From: Bacteroidota bacterium
GTDB lineage: Bacteria > Bacteroidota > Bacteroidia > Bacteroidales > Paludibacteraceae
Reading direction: 5' to 3'
DNA length: 39,192 nucleotides
Assembly: GCA_030706455.1 (NCBI GenBank)
Contig: JAUZOL010000013.1
Location: forward strand, 1-39,192
Made by a program: the position numbers and the translations under genes. This document shows, one piece after another, positions 19,022 through 28,574 of this stretch (the first letter of the stretch is position 1; every line of letters starts with the position of its first letter). Below the pieces are notes generated by a model. It saw only the letters and a list, made by a program, of their open reading frames with translations. It ran no database searches and had not been told where the DNA came from.

Positions 19022-20014
19022 ATGAAGTACGTAAAATTAGGTAACACAGGTTTGGATGTTTCTAAAATCTGTTTGGGTATGATGAGTTTCGGAAAACCCG
19101 GTAATGAGAACGGTCTTTTCCCATGGGCAAAAGATTTTGAAGATGCTAAACCGATCTTTAAAAAAGCAATTGAGTTGGGTATCAATTTTTTCGATACGGC
19201 CAACATCTATCAAATGGGATCAAGCGAGGAAGTGACTGGGAAATTGATTAAGGAGTTTGGTCTCGATAGAGACGATATTGTAGTCGCATCAAAAGTAAGA
19301 ATGGATATGCGCCCGGGCAAACCTAATGGCGGCGGTCTTTCCCGCAAAGAAATCCTGTGTGAGATTGATAAGACTTTGAAGCGGTTACAACTGGATTATA
19401 TTGATCTTTACCAGATTCACCGATTGGATCCCCTGACTCCTAAAGAAGAAATTATGGAAGCTCTTCATGATGTGGTTAAAAGTGGTAAAGTAAGATACAT
19501 TGGTGCATCTACCATGTATGCATGGGAGTTCGAAAGAATGCAAACCATTGCAGAGAGAAACGGATGGACCAAATTTGTTTCCATGCAAAACCAATATAAC
19601 CTGATCTATCGCGAGGAAGAGCGTGAAATGATTCCTTTGTGTCAGGATCGCAAAGTGGCCATTATACCTTGGAGTCCACTTGCCGGTGGACGTACAGCTC
19701 ACCCTTGGGGTACTAAAACAGCTCGTGTGGAGATTGATGAAGTTTCTAAATGGGTATGGGATGGCACCAATGACTTAGACAAGGTTGTCGTGGATAACCT
19801 GGAGAAAATAGCTAAAGAACGTGGTATATCAATGGCACAAGCCTCATTGGCATGGATGCTAAGCAAACCTTATGTTACAGCTCCTATTGTAGGAACAACA
19901 TCTGTTCATCATGTTGAAGAAGCTGTGGCAGCTCTCGATATTACGCTTACTGCAGACGAAATCTCGGCACTTGAAAAGCCATACGTAAACCATCCGGTTT
20001 TAGGCATGATGTAA
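19022..20014 (+). CDS. YajO-like aldo/keto reductase
   Basis: This 330-residue AKR closely resembles E. coli YajO along its length, with shared blocks such as GINFFDTAN, GKVRYIGAS, QYNLIYREEEREM and IPWSPLAGGR. The catalytic Asp and Tyr are in FFDTANIYQ, the Lys in VVASKVRM and the His in YQIHRLDP. The cofactor end is APIVGTTSVHHVEEAV. It is followed by a strong terminator and preceded by its own likely promoter, so it appears monocistronic. The physiological substrate is unknown. Confidence 0.93.
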   Translation: MKYVKLGNTGLDVSKICLGMMSFGKPGNENGLFPWAKDFEDAKPIFKKAIELGINFFDTANIYQMGSSEEVTGKLIKEFGLDRDDIVVASKVRMDMRPGKPNGGGLSRKEILCEIDKTLKRLQLDYIDLYQIHRLDPLTPKEEIMEALHDVVKSGKVRYIGASTMYAWEFERMQTIAERNGWTKFVSMQNQYNLIYREEEREMIPLCQDRKVAIIPWSPLAGGRTAHPWGTKTARVEIDEVSKWVWDGTNDLDKVVVDNLEKIAKERGISMAQASLAWMLSKPYVTAPIVGTTSVHHVEEAVAALDITLTADEISALEKPYVNHPVLGMM

Positions 20015-20030
20015 ATATAAAATTTACTTC

Positions 20031-20061
20031 AGGAGGATGTCAGGAATGGCATCCTCTTTTT
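20031..20061 (+). terminator. rho-independent terminator of the YajO-like AKR
   Basis: GAGGATGTCA (20033-20042) pairs with TGGCATCCTC (20047-20056), ten pairs with one T-G, around a GGAA tetraloop. Five T follow. It lies 19 nt after the stop. Confidence 0.85.
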
Positions 20062-20257
20062 GGGTATTTCTAATTTCTTTTTCTCTTGCTATTTTATGAC
20101 AGAAAGAGGCATTTAACCTACATTAGAAGAATAAGAGACTACCAAATACCTAAGGGTGAGAACTAAGAATGCCAATTTGGATGTATGGATTTCTAAAAGG
20201 CAGAGGAAATACATTGCGAACTGAAATACATTCAGAACAATATGGTGGACAATTTCT

Positions 20258-20326
20258 GTACCGGCCGAAGGTGCTACAACCGAATGGTTGAACGAAGTTA
20301 CTGACGATGAATATAATAAATTGTAA
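20258..20326 (+). pseudogene. remnant C-terminus of a cupin-domain protein
   Basis: The frame reads VPAEGATTEWLNEVTDDEYNKL and a stop at 20324-20326. EWLxxVxDEEY is the ending of single-domain cupins of the type fused in the 14088 gene, where the matching stretch is TWLEPVDDEEYKKA. Upstream of 20258 the frame is interrupted (a stop within GCGAACTGA), and no start or His-x-His motif can be found. It directly abuts the next reductase gene. Bases 20062-20257 hold nothing else recognisable. Confidence 0.5.
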
Positions 20327-20338
20327 TTGACAAATAGA

Positions 20339-20974
20339 ATGAAAGTCGTTGCTATTAACGGAAGCCCAAACAAAAAAGGGAATACACATCAGACATTGGA
20401 AATAGTAGGGGAGAAACTCAAAGAAACAGGTATCGATTTCGAAATAATTCATACAGGACACAAATTGATACATGGTTGTATTGGCTGTGGACAATGTGTT
20501 AAAAACAGAGACGAAAAATGCAGCATTACTAAAGATCCCGTAAATGAAGTGATTCAGCAAATGAAATCTGCCGATGGGATTATTCTGGGTGCTCCTGTTT
20601 ATTTTTCAGGTGTGCCGGGAACGATGAAAAGTTTTCTTGATCGGGCTTTTTACGTGGCTGCTGTCAATGGCGGTCTGTTTCGGCACAAAGTGGGAGCTGC
20701 TTTAGTCACCTTGCGACGTACCGGTGGGTCATCAACGTTTGATCAACTCAATCATTTTCTTACTTATTCAGAAATGATACTGGCAACATCCAATTATTGG
20801 AACATCATACATGGCCGTTTGCCGGGTGAAGTTTTGCAAGATACCGAAGGTATCAAGATTATGGAAGCATTGGGAAAAAATATGGCTTGGTTGCTGAAAA
20901 TGAAGGAACAAACCAAAGATTCGCTTTCTGCTCCCGAACAAGGGCAACGAGTGTTGACAAATTTTATCAGATAA
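20339..20974 (+). CDS. iron-sulfur flavoprotein / NADPH-dependent FMN reductase family
   Basis: This 211-residue flavodoxin-fold protein begins MKVVAINGSPNKKGNT, the FMN phosphate loop; I chose ATG 20339 rather than the TTG at 20327 that abuts the cupin remnant. HGCIGCGQCVKNRDEKC has Cys spaced CX2CX2CX7C, the compact cluster motif of archaeal and bacterial iron-sulfur flavoproteins. DGIILGAPVYFSGVPGTMKSFLDR is the flavin-ring region. Such proteins transfer electrons from ferredoxin, and some reduce oxygen, peroxide or quinones. It is probably the first gene of a unit running on to the SDR at 21041. Confidence 0.88.
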   Translation: MKVVAINGSPNKKGNTHQTLEIVGEKLKETGIDFEIIHTGHKLIHGCIGCGQCVKNRDEKCSITKDPVNEVIQQMKSADGIILGAPVYFSGVPGTMKSFLDRAFYVAAVNGGLFRHKVGAALVTLRRTGGSSTFDQLNHFLTYSEMILATSNYWNIIHGRLPGEVLQDTEGIKIMEALGKNMAWLLKMKEQTKDSLSAPEQGQRVLTNFIR

Positions 20975-21040
20975 GATGAGGTAATAAGCTCATATAAAAT
21001 TCATTCTTGAAAGTTGCAAACATTATAAAAGACAATCATT

Positions 21041-22749
<1,709 letters not shown>

Positions 22750-22756
22750 AACGAAT

Positions 22757-23134
22757 ATGAATGTAATGAGCAAATCAATAAGATTAACAATAGATGGCAA
22801 AGAATTTTCGGTATCATTAAAAGATAATCAAACAGTAAATGACATTTTAAAAATGTTGCCGTTAGAGCTAACCTTGCAGCGGTATGCCGAACATGAGTAT
22901 TATGGTAAATTACCACAAAAACCATCCATCAAAGGCGTACTAATGACTTCTTCAGCCTGCGCCGGAGGTATTTATTATTACGATGGTTGGTCTGCATTTA
23001 CTGTGCTTTATGGCGATGCGTATATTGCACCTTACGAAGTAGTTCATATTGGCGATGTAGAACCAACTGTCATTGAATTTCTCAAAAACTCGGATACACA
23101 TGTATCAGCAAAAATTGAAATCATAAATCATTAA
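22757..23134 (+). CDS. cyclophilin-like fold protein (PF18050-like)
   Basis: This 125-residue protein starts MNVMSKSIRLTIDGKEFSVSL; an earlier in-frame ATG at 22730 overlaps the AKR gene. LTLQRYAEHEYYGKLP, the central Gly-rich GGIYYYDGWSAFTVLYGD and IAPYEVVHIGDVE are typical of the small bacterial cyclophilin-like family, which is regularly found beside flavodoxins and AKRs. Isomerase activity has not been shown for such proteins, so no reaction is claimed. It is 11 nt before the flavodoxin. Confidence 0.8.
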   Translation: MNVMSKSIRLTIDGKEFSVSLKDNQTVNDILKMLPLELTLQRYAEHEYYGKLPQKPSIKGVLMTSSACAGGIYYYDGWSAFTVLYGDAYIAPYEVVHIGDVEPTVIEFLKNSDTHVSAKIEIINH

Positions 23135-23145
23135 AAAATAAAAAC

Positions 23146-23658
23146 ATGGACTCAAATAAAATACTCATAGCCTATTATTCACGCAAAGGGCAAAATTATG
23201 TTAGTGGTGATATCGTTAATCTTCCCGTAGGAAATACCGAAGTTGTTGCAAAGAAAATACAAGCCATAAAAGGTGGAGATTTATTCTATATCGACACCAT
23301 CAAACCCTATCCGGCTGATTATATGCAAACTACTGAAGTAGCTAAAGTGGAACTTCGCCAAAATGCACGGCCTGAATTAAATGACTCGGTTAAAAACATG
23401 GACTACTATGATACCATTTATTTGGGTTATCCCAACTGGTGGGGCACTTTCCCAATGGCTGTATCTACTTTTTTAGAATCGTATGACTTTTCAGGCAAAA
23501 CCATTATCCCTTTTTGCACACACGAAGGGAGCGGAATGGGTGGCGAGCGGGATATTAAAAAACTATGCCCCAATACCACGGTTCTTAAAGGTATTGCGTT
23601 ACATGGTAGCACTGTGACAAGTGCCGATAAAATGATTCAGAGTTGGCTTAATCATTAA
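23146..23658 (+). CDS. flavodoxin (Flavodoxin_4-like), paralogue of the 9532 gene
   Basis: This 170-residue protein has no signal peptide. KILIAYYSRKGQNYVSG is the FMN phosphate loop, and YDTIYLGYPNWWGTFPMAV and PFCTHEGSGMGG are the ring-binding loops. It is most similar to the flavodoxin at 9532, identical over long stretches of the core. It ends the SDR-AKR-cyclophilin-like-flavodoxin unit and converges on the hxlR gene at 23705. No strong terminator is visible in the 46-nt gap. Confidence 0.9.
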   Translation: MDSNKILIAYYSRKGQNYVSGDIVNLPVGNTEVVAKKIQAIKGGDLFYIDTIKPYPADYMQTTEVAKVELRQNARPELNDSVKNMDYYDTIYLGYPNWWGTFPMAVSTFLESYDFSGKTIIPFCTHEGSGMGGERDIKKLCPNTTVLKGIALHGSTVTSADKMIQSWLNH

Positions 23659-23704
23659 AGATATTCAGTGGGGCTTCATGTTTCATGGTAAATAACTCAA
23701 AAAA

Positions 23705-24067
23705 TTATTTGCCAAGTATTACTTTCCTGTGCTTAAGCCCCCATTTACTAAGTTCTACAAGGATTTTTTTCAATGACCTCCCATGCTCAGTAATGGCATA
23801 TTCTACTGTTGGTGGAAATGTGTCGTAAACAGTCCGGCTGATGAGCTTGTTTAGCTCCATATCTTTCAGTTCCTTCGATAATACTTTGTCCGTAATACCA
23901 TGCACTTCTTTAGAGATTTCATTAAATCGTTTATTTTCATAATACAATGATATGATAATCTGCAATTTCCATCTGCCATTTAAAACATCTAACGCATCTT
24001 TTACAGGAAGAATTGCTTGCGTGCATTCTAACTTTTGATCTTCAATCTTTCTATTGTTTTTAGCCAT
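23705..24067 (-). CDS. HxlR-family transcriptional regulator
   Basis: This 120-residue winged-helix protein has the HxlR pattern: C-x5-PVKDALDVLNGRWKLQIIISL, then RFNEISKEVHGITDKVLSKELKDMELNKLI and EYAITEHGRSL. The single Cys15 occupies the position of the redox-active N-terminal Cys of YodB, CatR and HypR, which sense quinones, diamide or hypochlorite. The gene diverges from the ABM-domain gene, with a large inverted repeat in between. It probably represses itself and that gene, and may release them when Cys15 reacts; that last point is inference. Confidence 0.9.
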   Translation of the reverse strand: MAKNNRKIEDQKLECTQAILPVKDALDVLNGRWKLQIIISLYYENKRFNEISKEVHGITDKVLSKELKDMELNKLISRTVYDTFPPTVEYAITEHGRSLKKILVELSKWGLKHRKVILGK

Positions 24068-24075
24068 GGTTTCTT

Positions 24076-24115
24076 ATACTATCCTTGTGGATAGCACTAT
24101 CCACAAGGATAGTAT
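24076..24115. promoter_or_regulatory. HxlR operator: 19-bp-arm inverted repeat containing two tandem dyads
   Basis: Arms 24076-24094 and 24097-24115 are perfect reverse complements separated by two bases. Each arm itself holds a dyad TATCC-N4-GGATA (24080-24093 and 24098-24111), with centres 18 bp apart. It begins nine bases before the hxlR start. The minus-strand TATCCTTG (24111-24104) is a near -7 box, so binding would block hxlR. Confidence 0.75.
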
Positions 24116-24139
24116 TATCCGTTAACGACCAGATACATC

Positions 24140-24147
24140 TAATTTTG
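24140..24147 (+). promoter_or_regulatory. candidate -7 element of the ABM gene
   Basis: TAATTTTG matches TAnnTTTG, 38 nt before the start at 24186. The HxlR operator ends 24 nt upstream, close to where the -33 element would be. Confidence 0.5.
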
Positions 24148-24185
24148 CAGCGAAGGTAATGAATTATTTATTTAAAAAATCAAAC

Positions 24186-24482
24186 ATGAAAGTAATTGAA
24201 GTTTTTCGTTATGAAGTATCTCCTCAACAAGTTGCTCAATTTGACCAAGCTATTTCAGAAGCGATGCACATTTTAGACACTGAGAAAAGGGTGGAACGTT
24301 ACGAAATCGCAAAAAATCTGGACGAACCCGGTAAGTATATCATTCGTATGGAGTGGGAAAGCCGTGAAGCTCAATCCGAATACACGAAGAGTGCCGAATT
24401 CTTGCAAATCATTGATTTTGTCAAGCCATTTAGAGACAACACCCTGGAACATCAATTCTACCAGTGTATGCAGGCTAAATGA
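24186..24482 (+). CDS. ABM-domain protein (antibiotic biosynthesis/quinol monooxygenase-like)
   Basis: This 98-residue single-domain protein, MKVIEVFRYEVSPQQVAQF to QFYQCMQAK, has the alpha+beta barrel pattern of ABM proteins: FRYEV first strand, YIIRMEWESREAQSEYTKSAEF middle. E. coli YgiN, a small quinol monooxygenase, has a similar size. I prefer the ATG at 24186 over 24159, which lies 11 nt after the -7 box. As the apparent target of a quinone-sensor-type regulator, a role in quinone or electrophile handling is plausible. Some family members only bind haem or have no known activity. Confidence 0.75.
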   Translation: MKVIEVFRYEVSPQQVAQFDQAISEAMHILDTEKRVERYEIAKNLDEPGKYIIRMEWESREAQSEYTKSAEFLQIIDFVKPFRDNTLEHQFYQCMQAK

Positions 24483-24513
24483 TATTTTGAGTAATCAAGA
24501 TATCATTCACTCA

Positions 24514-24555
24514 AAAATGCAAAGTTTCATTACAGAGACTTTGCATTTTGTTTTT
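24514..24555 (+). terminator. rho-independent terminator of the ABM gene
   Basis: AAAATGCAAAGT (24514-24525) pairs perfectly over 12 positions with ACTTTGCATTTT (24538-24549); GTTTTT follows. It lies 31 nt after the stop. Confidence 0.8.
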
Positions 24556-24802
24556 AACCAGAGCTGATTGATACAAAACTCAGGAGTTGTCAAGTAACAA
24601 TCTGCTCAGTATTATTTACCACATGAGATATCAGTAGATGTTGGATTACCGGAGGTTGTTGACAGATAATTTCCTAGGATGCATTTCCTTGTAAAACCAA
24701 ATCAATTAAGATGTTTTTTTTGCGCTGCCTAATGATTTGTATGCCAGTTGATTATTTGCTTGTAGGTGAATGACTATAGATGAAGAGAATAAAAATATTT
24801 CA
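24556..24802. other. non-coding stretch before the tetR operator
   Basis: I see no reading frame, repeat or RNA structure that can be supported in these 247 bases. Base composition is like the neighbouring intergenic DNA. Confidence 0.5.
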
Positions 24803-24826
24803 AAAATATACCAATTGGTATATTTT
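24803..24826. promoter_or_regulatory. TetR operator O1 (24-bp perfect palindrome)
   Basis: The core is ATATACCAATTGGTATAT (24806-24823) and symmetry extends three bases on each side. It ends five bases before the -7 box of tetR and covers the -33 position, so binding should repress tetR. The half-site ATATACC is identical to that of the palindrome at 25459-25484. Confidence 0.85.
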
Positions 24827-24831
24827 ATTGC

Positions 24832-24839
24832 TATCTTTG
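24832..24839 (+). promoter_or_regulatory. -7 element of tetR
   Basis: TATCTTTG matches TAnnTTTG, 21 nt before the start at 24861. The -33 position falls inside operator O1. Confidence 0.55.
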
Positions 24840-24860
24840 CACCAGAATTAATATCAAATC

Positions 24861-25445
24861 ATGTCAAAAGCAGACAAAACCAAGGGGTATATTATTGAAA
24901 AGACAGCATCGATCTTCAATACAAAGGGTTATGCTGGTACTTCTCTCAATGACTTGACTGAAGTAACCGGTTTGACCAAGGGAAGTATCTACGGCAATTT
25001 TAAAAATAAAGATGATGTCGCTGTAGAGGCATTTAAATATAACCTGCAGTTGATGAACCAGCTTTTCACCTCGGAAAAGGCGAAAGAAGAGAGTTGCAGG
25101 GGCAAACTTTTGATATACACTAAAATACTATGTGATTCATCCGGATCAAAGTTGCCCATTGGGGGATGTCCAATACTTAACACTGCTGTAGAGTCCGATG
25201 ATACACATCCGGTACTTAAGGAGCTTGCAAAAAAAGCGTTGTTGAATTGGAAAAATGATTTTGTCGGGATATTGAATGCAGGTATTCAGGCTGGTGAATT
25301 CTCGTCCGACTTAAATACAGAACAGATTGCAATTACGATACTGGCATTGATTGAAGGTGCAATCATGATAAATAAACTCACGGATAACAATAACCATATC
25401 CGCTTAATTATGCAATCATTACGTGATTACATAAATCAGATATAA
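24861..25445 (+). CDS. TetR-family transcriptional repressor
   Basis: This 194-residue regulator has an N-terminal HTH (ASIFNTKGYAGTSLNDLTEVTGLTKGSIYGNFKNKDDV, about 12-50) and a ligand domain containing KLPIGGCPILNTAVE with Cys103. The GGCP...NTAVE block is shared by the TetR branch that includes NemR- and AcuR-like regulators; the NemR cysteine responds to electrophiles. Here Cys103 may serve the same purpose, but that is inference. Perfect palindromes with the same half-site lie before and after the gene, so it should repress itself and the fabF-like operon at 25499. Confidence 0.9.
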   Translation: MSKADKTKGYIIEKTASIFNTKGYAGTSLNDLTEVTGLTKGSIYGNFKNKDDVAVEAFKYNLQLMNQLFTSEKAKEESCRGKLLIYTKILCDSSGSKLPIGGCPILNTAVESDDTHPVLKELAKKALLNWKNDFVGILNAGIQAGEFSSDLNTEQIAITILALIEGAIMINKLTDNNNHIRLIMQSLRDYINQI

Positions 25446-25458
25446 TTTTTTTTTACCC

Positions 25459-25484
25459 AATAATATACCGATCGGTATATTATT
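25459..25484. promoter_or_regulatory. TetR operator O2 (26-bp perfect palindrome) before the fabF-like operon
   Basis: The core is ATATACCGATCGGTATAT (25463-25480), with four more symmetric bases each side. It differs from O1 in the core only at the central NATN (GATC instead of AATT) and ends 14 bases before the start codon at 25499. It lies in the leader, where a bound repressor could block initiation or elongation. Confidence 0.85.
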
Positions 25485-25498
25485 TAAAAATGTAATTT

Positions 25499-26746
25499 AT
25501 GAGACGAGTAGTAATAACAGGACTTGGGGCAATTACCCCTCTGGGAAATACGATCAATGAATTTTGGAAAAACATTGTCGAAGGAAAAAGTGGAGCTGCT
25601 CCGCTTACTAAATTTGATAGCACAAAATTTAAAACACAGTTTGGTTGTGAAGTAAAAGACTTTCACCCCGAAGAATTTTTGGATCGGAAAGAACTACGTT
25701 CGTACGATCTTTTTACACAATATGCTATCGCAGCATCTGATCAGGCTATTCAGGACTCAGGGTTGAATTTGAAAACAATGAGTGAAGCCGGGCGGTCTGA
25801 AATTGGTGTAATTTGGGCTTCGGGAAATGGCGGTATCGGAACGTTCGAAAAAGAATTGAAAGAGTACCATTCCGGAGATGGAACTCCACGCTTTAGTCCT
25901 TTTCTTATTCCAAAAATGATTGTGGATATTGCCGCCGGAGTTATTTCAATTCGTAACGGTTTGTTGGGTCCGAACTATGCAACTGTTTCTGCTTGCGCTT
26001 CATCCAATACTGCCATCATCAACGCTTTCGATACGATCAGGTTGGGGAAAGCAACTGCAATGATTTGTGGAGGTTCCGAAGCAGCCATCACGGAAGCTTC
26101 GGTGGGTGGTTTCAATGCATTGCAGGCATTGTCAAAAAGGAATGATGATCCACAAGGGGCTTCACGCCCTTTTGATGAAACCCGCGATGGATTTATTATT
26201 GGGGAAGGTGCCGGAGCATTAGTACTCGAAGAGTTGGAGCATGCGCTGAACCGTAATGCAACCATTTATGCCGAAATAATTGGAGGTGGTATGGCAGCCG
26301 ATGCTTATCATCTTACAGGAACTCATCCTGACGGTTTAGGTGCAATGTTGTGCATTCAAAAAGCACTTGCTGACGCTGGTATTGAGTCTTCTCAAATTGA
26401 TTATGTAAATGCTCATGCCACTTCTACTCCAATGGGTGATATTAGCGAATTGAAAGGTATAAAAAGAGTATTTGGGGAGAAGTCAATAAAGGTTACTGGA
26501 ACAAAATCGATGACAGGTCATCTCCTTGGGGCTGCCGGCGCTATAGAAAGTATCATCTCGTTATTATCTGTACGGGATAATATCATACCTGCAACTATAA
26601 ATACACTTCATCCTGACAGTGAAATTCCGCAAGGAATCGACTTGGTTTTGGATCATTCGCGTTATGAGCCGGTGAATTACGTGCTTAATAATACGTTTGG
26701 TTTCGGAGGACATACTGCCAGTTCCATTTTTAAAAAATACCAATAA
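25499..26746 (+). CDS. 3-oxoacyl-ACP synthase II-like ketosynthase (FabF family)
   Basis: This 415-residue thiolase-fold condensing enzyme has a complete Cys-His-His triad: Cys166 in VSACASSNTA, His306 in NAHATSTPMGD and His341 in KSMTGHLLGAAGA. The C-terminal NNTFGFGGHTASSIFKKY is also typical. FabF adds malonyl-ACP units to acyl-ACP. It lies away from other fatty-acid genes and heads a TetR-controlled operon with a Fe-S protein, a hydrolase and two SDRs. It is therefore probably not the housekeeping enzyme; a role in modifying or remaking an acyl chain is possible. Confidence 0.92.
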   Translation: MRRVVITGLGAITPLGNTINEFWKNIVEGKSGAAPLTKFDSTKFKTQFGCEVKDFHPEEFLDRKELRSYDLFTQYAIAASDQAIQDSGLNLKTMSEAGRSEIGVIWASGNGGIGTFEKELKEYHSGDGTPRFSPFLIPKMIVDIAAGVISIRNGLLGPNYATVSACASSNTAIINAFDTIRLGKATAMICGGSEAAITEASVGGFNALQALSKRNDDPQGASRPFDETRDGFIIGEGAGALVLEELEHALNRNATIYAEIIGGGMAADAYHLTGTHPDGLGAMLCIQKALADAGIESSQIDYVNAHATSTPMGDISELKGIKRVFGEKSIKVTGTKSMTGHLLGAAGAIESIISLLSVRDNIIPATINTLHPDSEIPQGIDLVLDHSRYEPVNYVLNNTFGFGGHTASSIFKKYQ

Positions 26747-26756
26747 GGTGCTCAAT

Positions 26757-27620
26757 ATGAAACAACTGATTATAGACTCTGTCAATCAGTTTGTAATCCA
26801 AAGTGAGTTCAATAGAATGGTCAATACGAACTCACCTTACTACGATCAACCGCTTGTGAAATTTGCGGCTGCTCATGACCCTCTATTTGAGGAATACAAA
26901 CAGATTATCGGGCCGTTTCATCTCACACCCCGTGAAGCTTTTGAAATGGAATACGGAAAAGGAAGCTTTCACGAGGGGACAGTTATAAGCGTGGTTTTAC
27001 CCATAAGTGAAGCTATTCGGAAAAGTAACCGTGTTCAGAAAGAATTTGCTTCAAAAGAGTGGGCTTTGCTTCGCACATTTGGCGATGAATTTTTCATTGA
27101 TTCACTATCAAATCACATTGTCAACTTGCTGAAAAATAGCGGCTTTAAATCTTTAGATCCTTCTCGGTCGGAGCAGTTCAAGATTTTCGCGAAAACTGAA
27201 GTTGGCATAGCTTCCAATTGGTCGGAACGGCATGTAGCCTATGTGGCAGGTCAGGGATCTTTTTCTCTTAATGATGGTTTTATAAGCGAAAAGGGGATGG
27301 CAGTCCGTATGATGTCTGTTGTAACGGACGCCATATTGCCTACAGATGTTCGACCCGCGAAGCATCATACCGAAAATTGCTTGTTTTGCAATAATGGTAC
27401 TTGTGGGGCTTGTATTAAAAGATGTCCAGCCGGAGCCATTACTAAAAAGGGACATGATAAATATAAATGTTATGAATTTACGTATAGTGAAGAAGGACGC
27501 CAACGCGCTGTAGCTTGGGGCTGTGAATATCAATATGGCTCAGGCTGCGGTTTGTGCCAAACTAAAGTTCCATGCGAATTCAATAACCCGGTATTAAACG
27601 CTAAATCTCAATTTCAATAA
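26757..27620 (+). CDS. 4Fe-4S protein, epoxyqueuosine reductase (QueG)-like C-terminal domain
   Basis: The 287-residue protein starts at 26757 (MKQLIIDSVNQFV), ten bases after fabF; a longer frame from 26697 overlaps fabF. The N-terminal half has no recognisable motif beyond helices. The C-terminal half has CLFCNNGTCGACIKRCP, including the CxxCxxxCP cluster pattern, and a second set in WGCEYQYGSGCGLCQTKVPCE, so two 4Fe-4S clusters are likely. GIASNWSERHVAYVAGQG resembles the GKN-type segment of QueG-like corrinoid proteins. Whether a corrinoid binds is not evident. It is probably an electron donor or reductase for the operon. Confidence 0.75.
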   Translation: MKQLIIDSVNQFVIQSEFNRMVNTNSPYYDQPLVKFAAAHDPLFEEYKQIIGPFHLTPREAFEMEYGKGSFHEGTVISVVLPISEAIRKSNRVQKEFASKEWALLRTFGDEFFIDSLSNHIVNLLKNSGFKSLDPSRSEQFKIFAKTEVGIASNWSERHVAYVAGQGSFSLNDGFISEKGMAVRMMSVVTDAILPTDVRPAKHHTENCLFCNNGTCGACIKRCPAGAITKKGHDKYKCYEFTYSEEGRQRAVAWGCEYQYGSGCGLCQTKVPCEFNNPVLNAKSQFQ

Positions 27621-27639
27621 TACAATAAAATCATTTTTT

Positions 27640-28563
27640 ATGAAAACAATAAATTCATTCGCTCTATTCTTAGTAATAGCATTATTATCATCAAATTATG
27701 CGTATTCTCAAAAAACAAACAAAAGTATGGAACAATTAGCAACAAAAGCTCAAACGCAATTTGCGAGCATCGACAACAACAAAATTGCATATCGGAAATT
27801 CGGGAAAGGCACACCTATTATCATAGCCAATCGATTTCGTGGTACATTAGATACTTGGGATCCGCTTTTTCTCGATTTGTTGGCACAAAACAATACTGTT
27901 ATAACATTCGATTATGCCGGTATTGGCTACTCCAGTGGCGAACTACCATTGGATATTAAACTAGTAGCGGCCGAAGTAACAAAACTGGCAGATTATCTGA
28001 AAATCGACAAGTTTAACGTTATGGGTTGGTCCTATGGTGGTTGGGTAGCACAATATGTTACCTTTTTGAACCCTTCAAGAGTGTTGAAAACTGTACTTAT
28101 CGGGACAAATCCAATGGGTAAAAATGAAATATCATTCGAACCTGCATTTCTAGAGAGAGCATTGAAACCGCAAAACGATTTTGAAGATGGAGTAGTAATT
28201 TTCTATGAACCTACATCAGAAAAAAGCAGAACTGCTGCACAAGCGTCAATGGGTCGAATTTTTGCCCATGCCGATGTCTCAAAAATCCCGGCAACACAAG
28301 AATTATTTCAACGCTATTTTGCGTCAAATGTAGCCATTGCCGAAGATAAAGACCACTTTAGAGAAGCTTATGCAACATTGAAAACACCCGTGTTGGTACT
28401 CTCTGCCGACCACGACATATCGTTTGCCGCCGCAAATTGGTTTCCGCTCCTAAAACATGCACCATCGGTTCAGCACATTATTTTCCCTGAATCCGGACAT
28501 GCAATGCATTTTCAATATCCCGAATTATCAACACAATATATCAAAGCTTTCCTCAACAATTAA
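27640..28563 (+). CDS. exported alpha/beta hydrolase
   Basis: This 307-residue protein has a Sec signal (MKTINSFALFLVIALLSSN, then YAYSQ) and an alpha/beta-hydrolase fold. The nucleophile elbow is MGWSYGGW (GxSxG), the acid is in LSADHDISF and the His in PESGHAMHF. NRFRGTLDTWDPLF is the oxyanion strand. The enzyme is likely an esterase or related hydrolase in the periplasm. It is 19 nt after the Fe-S gene and 11 nt before the first SDR, within the TetR operon. The substrate is unknown. Confidence 0.88.
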   Translation: MKTINSFALFLVIALLSSNYAYSQKTNKSMEQLATKAQTQFASIDNNKIAYRKFGKGTPIIIANRFRGTLDTWDPLFLDLLAQNNTVITFDYAGIGYSSGELPLDIKLVAAEVTKLADYLKIDKFNVMGWSYGGWVAQYVTFLNPSRVLKTVLIGTNPMGKNEISFEPAFLERALKPQNDFEDGVVIFYEPTSEKSRTAAQASMGRIFAHADVSKIPATQELFQRYFASNVAIAEDKDHFREAYATLKTPVLVLSADHDISFAAANWFPLLKHAPSVQHIIFPESGHAMHFQYPELSTQYIKAFLNN

Positions 28564-28574
28564 AAAATAAAGAA

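Noticed and set aside
20113-20560. Overlapping minus-strand frames near the cupin remnant and the FMN reductase start.
   Set aside because: They are low-complexity and overlap the conserved plus-strand gene.
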